This document shows positions 50,971-57,348 of a stretch of 57,348 bases of DNA, one piece after another. The first letter of the stretch is position 1. Every line of letters begins with the position of its first letter. This DNA comes from Endotrypanum monterogeii (lineage: Eukaryota; Euglenozoa; Kinetoplastea; Trypanosomatida; Trypanosomatidae). The stretch is from the NCBI GenBank assembly GCA_000333855.2, contig CM007314.1:572056-629403 (forward strand). Reading direction: 5' to 3'. The position numbers and the translations under genes are program-made. The notes beneath the pieces are model-generated. The model saw only the letters and a program-made list of their open reading frames with translations, was not told the origin of the DNA and ran no database searches.

Positions 50971-51055
50971 CTCTCCTTTTTTTTCCCGGTCGGCGCTCAG
51001 GCGATCAGGCTCTATCTGACCGGGAACACGGGCAAAAAAAAAAAATAAAGGAGAG
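50971..51055. repeat. Nested inverted repeat, possible structured RNA
   Basis: Inner arms TTCCCGGTC (50983-50991) and GACCGGGAA (51018-51026) are perfectly complementary around a 26-nt loop. Outside them, CTCTCCTTT (50971-50979) pairs with AAAGGAGAG (51047-51055), with a T-run facing an A-run in between. Together they can form one long, interrupted hairpin. Confidence 0.6.
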
Positions 51056-52899
51056 ACCACTACACTCGTCCTCATACATTTTGTGAGATTAAGTGCAAAC
51101 AGGAGGGTGGGGACGCGGTTAGCGTTTTTTGACAGACGTGCAGGCAAAAGGAAGGTCCTTAGGCAAAATAAAAATCCTTATAATATATTCTTAGTGCATC
51201 GCCGAATAGAAACATATACGCACAACAACTCTCTTTCCCTTTGGCGTGCACGCACACACGTACATACATACGACGCCCGGTATAAACACCATCCTCTGAC
51301 CGACATCGTGCCCTCCCCCCCTTTTTTCCCTTTTTTTTTAAGGGGCCCTTTTTCCGTTGTTACTGTTGCAGTGGTGGTGGTGCTGCTCTACGTAAACCGT
51401 TCGCCCCATCTGTGAGTGCTACAGACACGTCCCTCTCAGATTATCGGCATTACCCCGACCCTTCCCGTGCTCTACGGACACACAAGAAAAAAAGCGGAAA
51501 ATCTATTATTTTTTCGTTTCGTTCTCTTTTCCTTGGTAAAAAAAAAACACCGAAGGGGAAAATCAAGTGAAGCAAAATACGAGTAGATACACAGACGGGC
51601 GTACATATATATATATATATATATATACAAAGGGAAGAAAAAAAATAAATTGAAAAAATAAAAAAGTATCCCATACGCTATCACGGGGAAAAGGCGGGTC
51701 CTCGGTACTTCCCCACTGCATTCAAACCTCTGTGTAGGCACTGCCGTGCCACCCCTCTCTCCAATCTCCGCACACTGTCTAGATATATATATGTAAATAT
51801 AACACACTGGACCGACCTCCCATCCATCGTTTAGTTTTACATTTCTACTCAGATTATTTTTCTTCTTTCTCTCTATATTGCGTATAGTGGTCGAGGAAGC
51901 TCGTTTGCCTCGACTCCCTTTCTTTCTGTGCACAGTGTTTTGTGTTATGTTGCTCGCGTGACTTCATGTAAATCTTTTATATATCAGTGCTTACTTTTTT
52001 AAATTTTTTGTTTGAGTGTTGCTGTGTACCTTTTTAAATCTTCCTTTTCCCTTTATTATACGAAAGAGGCAACTAGGAAACACGCCGAAACCATTTTGTC
52101 TCCAGAACCCTCCATTTCCGACTCTGGCCCTACTGGTCATCGTTGTGCAACTTCAAATATATATATATATATATATATATATAACTATATATCGGTTTCT
52201 TTCCGTCTTCTGCCAGACAAAAAAAAAAGTCATTTTTCACTTCGAAATACATCCTGTCGGGGCCAAAAATCTATATACATATATTTATATACATTTATAT
52301 ACATTTATATACATTTTTTTTATTTTTTTTTTATTTCGTTTCTGTTGGTTTCATCGACTTATTTTCTTTTCGATCCTTACACCTTCTTCTTTACACCCTT
52401 CCTTCACCCAAGCACGCACATACACAACTTCGGCCCACGACCTCTCTCTCCCCCTCAATATATCCCTTATTATTGTGGCTTTTGTTGTTACTGACTATTC
52501 TCTCTATTGACAACAGAGCCGGTAGATTTGCTCGTGTCTCGCTTCACACCTCCCTCTCCCCTTGACCGTCTATTTAAGTCACCATCAGTATATAAAAGGT
52601 ATTACATATATATATATATATATATATAGTGTTGGTTTTCTTAGGGGATTATTTCCTCCTGTTTGTTGTTGCTAGTCTGTTTCGGTGTTTTTTATTATTG
52701 GTAACTACCTTCGCCGCAGCATTACTGGTGATAACACGACCACCACCCCATTCGTCCACTCCTCTCACCCCCGTATATAGCGGCAACCCAAGCGATTGCT
52801 TCCTTCTCCTTTTTCTTCTCGTCGTTGTCCTGCACCCTTAGTGTGCTACACTGTGGATTTCATCGGCTCCTCTCTCTCCACACATATACACACAAATAA

Positions 52900-52940
<41 letters not shown>

Positions 52941-54012
52941 GTGGTGTATATATATATATATATATATATTCGGGGAAACAACAACAAAAAAGCGGAAAAG
53001 TGATCGTGAATTGGTGAAGGGCCAATAAGCAACGCTGTTCCCACCACAGAGCTCATTTTTCTGTCCCTGGTTCAATTGAAGCATTTTTTAAGATTATTTA
53101 TTTTTTTTTCCTTAAAAGCGAAAGAAAACAATTAGCGGTGACGCAACCCGTGCTCACAGCTGATCTGGAAGAGAACGGACAGGACACAATCGACGGCGAT
53201 CTGACGTCTACAGAACAAAGGATTCTTTCTGAGTGAGGGGGCTCTGCGCTCCTTGCTTATGTTCGGCTCACCGTCATCACCAACAGTTTTTTTCTTCTTT
53301 TAGGTGGTGGTTGTGCTCCATACCGTGTATTTGTGGGCTTATACGTGATTTTGCTCCTCCGCATTTTGTAGACGTAACAGACTTTTATTGTTTCATTGTG
53401 CATTTTTTTTTTGTGTGTGTGTGTGTGCGTCTGTGCGTGGCGCTCATTTTTAACTGGATTCTGATTTCTCTCCAAGTTACACTGCGACGGAGCAGCTGCA
53501 CAGGGCCAAAACAAACTGCAAAGAAAGTTTGATGCAGGAAGGAAGAGGGGAAATAACATTAGAAAAGGTACAATAAAAACTCGAAAGAGACGCTCCCCCC
53601 CTCCCGCTTTATTTCTCTCGTGCGTGCTCTCAGTTCATCTACGTGTGTCATTTTGAATCAACTCGTACTATTTTTTTTTTTGGTTCTATCTTTCCTTATT
53701 TTTTGTTGTTGTCATTGTAGTTTTTTATTTTTTGAGGACTACTTATCCTCTTTTCTGCTGCTCCTATACCCCCGCTCCCCCTTCCCTTCACGTTACCCTT
53801 TTTACCTTTTATACCCTTCCTCTCCTCTACATTCTGATCTATTTCATTTCTCATAGGGAATCAATTTTTTGGCAAAATCTATTGCATACGTGTAAACATT
53901 CTCTGCATTGCTTTCGTGTGCCTTTGTGTGTTTGTTTGTTTTCGCACCGACACGGCTCCTCCCCATTTCTGATTTTCCGTACCCCTTCAACGTGTCGCAC
54001 TGGTGTTACAAA

Positions 54013-54046
<34 letters not shown>

Positions 54047-55086
54047 TTTCATCTGCTGTCTTTTTATTTTTTCTCCCTTTTTTTTTCTTTTTACTGTTTC
54101 AGTTCTTGGAGAAAAAGGCGAAAAGGCTGAAGCCTCCACCCGTTATTGTTATCCCCCTTTTCATTCATCTCTCTTTCTGATTAGGTGAGAGTCGCCGCAT
54201 CTTTTTATTGCGCCATCAGGTACATAACAGCGCCTCAACTCTGTCATCTGTGTTTGTGTGTTTTTTTTCAAGACTCCTCTCTTGTCCTCCCTTCCCTTTA
54301 CCTCAACTTCTCTTTTTTTTTCCCTTCTGCTTGGTCTGCTTTTGTTGATCAACGCTGATTCCCAAGAAAGCGTCGTCAACCTTTGTCTTTTCGTTTCTTG
54401 TTACAACTCGCCTATTGCGCCGGGTGAGTTTCCCTGCGAAGAGCGGTGGGTAAGTCCTCACTCTCTTTCCCACCCCCTTTTTTCCCGCTGTCAATCTGCA
54501 GGGCATCAGAAACGTAATCGACCCACGTTTCCAATACTAAAAATATCTATATATTTTTTTTTTTGAATATATTTATAGATATATAAAGTAAACGAAGGGC
54601 ACGACTCTATCAAGAGACAACATTTCACTAACCGTACGAAGGACGAATAGGGAAGGCAGCTGCATTAGACGAACAGAAAGAAAAACGAGGTAATAATTAA
54701 AAAAGCGGGGAGAACAAGTTGTTATACAATCACCACAGGTTTGGTGCCACTCGCCTCCGCCGCCGCCTCTCACACCCTCCCGATCTCCTTGTAGTGCTCA
54801 GTGAACGTCGACGTCAACCCTCCCCCCCCGAAAAAAAAAAAAAGAGAGAAAACAAGAGACAGATATAAACCTATTCGCTGTTGCTTCTTTATACATATAT
54901 ATATACCTTTTGTTTGTCATTATTTCCCCCTTTACAATACTCAATTGTTTGTTTTGATCATTTTGTTATTATTATTTCGTGCGGAGAGTGAGGGCGGAAT
55001 AGGAAGAGGAGGAGAGGAGAGGAGAGGAGAGGAAGAAACTGCTGTCCATCAAGTTTGTGCATTTCATATACATATCGACTAGTATT

Positions 55087-57348
55087 ATGACTCATCTAAT
55101 GTCTCCTGCCACCATGCTTTCCAAGCCCCCTGAGCTTCGAGTGCTGCCGGTTTCCGTACAGATCTACTACCTGCTGGGTGGCGCTATCATCAGCCTCGCC
55201 CTGGCAATAGGCGGTTTCGTTCTGTGGTCAGGGTCTCCCTATGTTGTGGGAGGGGCAACGACACTGTGGGCATACTCGTCCTCTAGCCTGGTCGGAATAC
55301 TGTTGCTCACATCCTTCACTGGAGCTACAGTAGCACTTCTGTATGAATCCTCGCAGCTGTTTGTGCGTCACACCCAAGGGTCTACCTACGGCATTGCACG
55401 AGGGAATCATCGCATGCGGCATCTGGCGATTGGCCTTCAGGCACTTCTGAGCCTCTGCTTCGTCGTGGCTGCCTGTGTCGCCATGTACAAGTGGGGTGCG
55501 CTCACGATGCGGTGCGGTGTCCTCTTCTGCCTTGACGTCACCAAATACCCCGATGCGACATTAACACGTGGTGTGGTCTTCAGTTTCTTGATCAGCATGA
55601 TGCTTTTCTTCACTCTCATACCGTTGGCGCTCGTGATGTTGTATCGAATTATTACGCTGCTGTATGAGGAACGTCAGACGACGGCGGGCTTCACAGCCTC
55701 GAGGAAACAAAAATCGACCGTTTTGCAGACTTGCGACACCTCACGGCGGTGGTGGTGGAAAGCCGTCGGCATGATCGGGCTTTGTGTCTGCATCTTTTTT
55801 TTCGCATTGCTCTCCTTCTGGCTCCCCAACGACCCGCGAAAGTTTTCTCCGGACGCGCTGGCCGCCTACGCGGCGCTCGGCATCAGTAGCGTCGCCATAT
55901 CCAACACATTGACAGTTCCTGAGCTGCCAGACGCGTGGATGCGTACTGGTCAAATCCGCCTGTCATCTTATTTAACATTGAAGCTGTACCCAAGTACGAT
56001 GCTTTTCTACGGATATCTTCTTGCCGTCTGCGCAACAGTCTTCGCTGTGAGCCAATCACGGAAAGCCTCGTACTGGACTTCGCGCCGGTTACCCGGCCGC
56101 CTTCGCAGCTTTGCCGTTTCCGAAATACTTCTTCTCGGAGCGACAGCGCTGTTATGCATTATCTTTTTTATCTACTGGGTACATGACCACAACTACCGCG
56201 GTCTGTGGACCGGGGAACCCATGACGAGAAGCCCCATGCTAGCAGCCGAGAACTGGGGCCGCTCACTGGGTCAGCTTGCAGTACTCCTCCTCTCCATCCT
56301 CCTCCTACCGGTGAGTCGGCGCTCCATCGTGGTGACAGTGCTTGGTGTGTCGCGCGACGGTCTGCTGTGGTTTCACCGCGCAGTCGGCTACGCCATGCTC
56401 GCGGCCACGGCAGGCCACATTGTGGCGTTCTGCGTCTCGTATGCGCACTATGGCCAGTTGGTCAACAACCTCACCTACCTGCCCATGATTATTGGCGTCT
56501 CCATGACGCGCGGTAACTTCACAGTGGTAGCCGTTGCATGGCCCACATGGTTACTGTTCATCGCTATGGGGCTCCTGGCGCTCAATGCAGTGCGCCGCTA
56601 TTGTTATGAACTCTTCTACTACACACACCTGGCCGCCGCCTACGCTTCTCTGCCACTCATTCTTTTTCACGCCTCTGCTGGATGGATGTACCTGCTCCCA
56701 GGCGTGACAATGCTCCTGGCTGACCAGCTGGTGCGACTGTGGCAGCGGTCCGCCGTGGTGCGCGTCGTGCACGCGCGCGTGATCGATGAGGAAACGACGG
56801 AGCTGGCCTTCTCTGTGCCCGGACGGTGGGACATGCGGCGCGTGTATCCGGGGCAGTACGTGCTGGTGTGCGTACCGGAGCTGACGGCGCTGCAGTGGCA
56901 CCCCTTCACGTTGACGAACGTCGTGGACGAGGAGTCCGTCGCCGCGGGCGTCCCGGACGTGAGCGCGACGGGGACCGTGTTCTACGTGCACGTGAAGTCG
57001 ATGGGGCCGAAGACGTGGACAGGGCGGCTGCACGACCTCGTGCGCACCGGCCAGGTGTTCAGCATGGCTGTGGAGGGGCCGTGCGGGACGCCGGTGGACT
57101 ACAGCCACTTCGACAACATTGTTCTGGTCGCCGGCGGTATCGGCGCGACACCGTGCATCTCCATCTTCGGCTCACTGCTCAGAGAACACAGAGCCTTGGG
57201 GAGCAGTCGCGCGTGCCCACGTGTGGACTTTATTTGGTCGACGCGCTCTGCTCGCCACGTCAAGGCGGTGGCGGACATGCTACAGCTGCCGGTACGGTGC
57301 GGCGACACTGGACGCCCATCTGCGCTCGAGGGAGGAGACGATAACGCG
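55087..57348 (+). CDS. LFR1: Ferric reductase, LFR1-like flavocytochrome (3' end outside window)
   Basis: Open for 754 codons to the window end with no stop. It is a plasma-membrane enzyme that moves electrons from NADPH through FAD and two haems to reduce Fe(III) for uptake; LFR1 is required for Leishmania intracellular growth. About eight hydrophobic N-terminal helices (residues 15-405) precede the haem core. Haem-ligand pairs are His430/His444 (FHRAVGY, GHIVAF) and His514/His528 (YTHLAA, FHASAGW), each 14 apart. The FAD motif HPFT is at 605-608, and the nucleotide-binding pieces are GPCG (664-667) and GGIGATP (683-689). The C-terminal NADPH part is cut. The start at 55087 is the first ATG after purine-rich leader AGs; ATGs at 55099 and 55114 are in frame, the latter in a better context (GCCACCATG). 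GC-rich codon use fits its neighbours. Confidence 0.93.
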   Translation, partial: MTHLMSPATMLSKPPELRVLPVSVQIYYLLGGAIISLALAIGGFVLWSGSPYVVGGATTLWAYSSSSLVGILLLTSFTGATVALLYESSQLFVRHTQGSTYGIARGNHRMRHLAIGLQALLSLCFVVAACVAMYKWGALTMRCGVLFCLDVTKYPDATLTRGVVFSFLISMMLFFTLIPLALVMLYRIITLLYEERQTTAGFTASRKQKSTVLQTCDTSRRWWWKAVGMIGLCVCIFFFALLSFWLPNDPRKFSPDALAAYAALGISSVAISNTLTVPELPDAWMRTGQIRLSSYLTLKLYPSTMLFYGYLLAVCATVFAVSQSRKASYWTSRRLPGRLRSFAVSEILLLGATALLCIIFFIYWVHDHNYRGLWTGEPMTRSPMLAAENWGRSLGQLAVLLLSILLLPVSRRSIVVTVLGVSRDGLLWFHRAVGYAMLAATAGHIVAFCVSYAHYGQLVNNLTYLPMIIGVSMTRGNFTVVAVAWPTWLLFIAMGLLALNAVRRYCYELFYYTHLAAAYASLPLILFHASAGWMYLLPGVTMLLADQLVRLWQRSAVVRVVHARVIDEETTELAFSVPGRWDMRRVYPGQYVLVCVPELTALQWHPFTLTNVVDEESVAAGVPDVSATGTVFYVHVKSMGPKTWTGRLHDLVRTGQVFSMAVEGPCGTPVDYSHFDNIVLVAGGIGATPCISIFGSLLREHRALGSSRACPRVDFIWSTRSARHVKAVADMLQLPVRCGDTGRPSALEGGDDNA

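Larger units (their letters stand above)
9128..54043. repeat. TA/AT dinucleotide microsatellites (about twenty, intergenic)
   Basis: Tracts of 16-33 bp occur at 9128-9146, 9491-9507, 10382-10412, 17257-17274, 18343-18374, 19941-19972, 20776-20802, 28978-29007, 29393-29418, 29964-29985, 40364-40380, 43865-43884, 48052-48074, 48348-48364, 51604-51628, 52157-52183, 52605-52628, 52904-52937, 52947-52969 and 54016-54043. None lies inside a gene. The coordinates given for this entry only span the set. Confidence 0.9.
50636..55086. other. Long gene-free interval before the ferric reductase
   Basis: About 4.4 kb without a credible gene. It has CCCTG pentamer repeats (50712-50738), an inverted repeat (50971-51055), TA tracts at 51604-51628, 52157-52183, 52605-52628, 52904-52937, 52947-52969 and 54016-54043, a GT repeat at 53411-53427, T-rich stretches (52311-52350, 53668-53740), and GGAGA repeats (55009-55031). 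Open frames up to 164 residues are Ile-Tyr/Phe low complexity from TA and T tracts. Regulatory 3' UTR of the actin-like mRNA plus the reductase leader is the plainest reading. Confidence 0.6.

Noticed and set aside
52012..52510. 160- and 164-residue frames in the 52-kb spacer
   Set aside because: Ile-Tyr repeats reflect TA microsatellites, and both overlap in different frames of non-coding DNA.
56826..57344. 172-residue + strand frame near the window end
   Set aside because: Out-of-frame shadow of the ferric reductase, whose own frame is open to the edge with all motifs intact.
1..57348. CRISPR array, bacterial operon or promoter signals
   Set aside because: Repeats are microsatellites or long direct copies, not spaced short repeats, and the genome is eukaryotic with no -10/-35 or Shine-Dalgarno logic.

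Overview
The window is nuclear DNA of a trypanosomatid flagellate, most likely Leishmania or a close relative (Leishmania, Endotrypanum, Porcisia). The reasons are: twelve intronless genes all on the + strand; long non-coding gaps full of pyrimidine tracts, AT/GT microsatellites and homopolymers; a polypyrimidine-AG trans-splice acceptor just before most first ATGs; and trypanosomatid-type products such as an ama1/PLAC8 protein, a P1/S1 nuclease and an LFR1-type ferric reductase. The order P1/S1 nuclease ... ferric reductase with nine genes between fits my memory of Leishmania major chromosome 30 (around LmjF.30.1510 to 30.1610). That is recollection, not a search. No strand switch, tRNA, rRNA or CRISPR array was seen, so the window looks like the inside of one polycistronic unit.

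Layout. 1-1955: repeat-bearing flank. 1956-6218: large unknown protein, possibly mitochondrial. 6219-8158: a 467-bp sequence duplicated in tandem. 8159-8719: ama1-like PLAC8 protein. 8720-11108: second copy of the window-start repeat, nearly identical and in the same orientation. 11109-14705: kinesin with a C-terminal PH-like domain. 14706-18850: about 4.1 kb without a gene. 18851-19849: secreted P1/S1 nuclease. 21285-22718: RPUSD1-like pseudouridine synthase. 23231-26347: RAD17-like clamp loader with an abnormal Walker A. 27852-28781: PPCDC (coenzyme A synthesis). 30180-31550: PUS3 (tRNA U38/U39). 33230-38182: eIF2-alpha-type kinase with giant inserts. 39084-40271: DUF1796/papain-like protein. 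41195-43639: PH-PH-kelch protein. 43640-46819: gap with a 222-bp direct repeat. 46820-47950: single-pass membrane protein. 48914-50635: very divergent actin-related protein. 50636-55086: about 4.4 kb without a gene, including an inverted repeat. 55087 to the end: ferric reductase, cut by the window edge.

The genes do not form a pathway. As usual in this group they are co-transcribed, and expression would be set by trans-splicing, mRNA stability and translation. Some themes recur: RNA modification (two pseudouridine synthases), stress and translation control (eIF2 kinase), nutrient salvage and metals (nuclease, ferric reductase), and cytoskeleton (kinesin, actin-like protein). The most unusual items are two enzyme-family proteins with damaged nucleotide-binding motifs (actin-like and RAD17-like), the oversized kinase, and the near-identical direct repeats flanking the first two genes.
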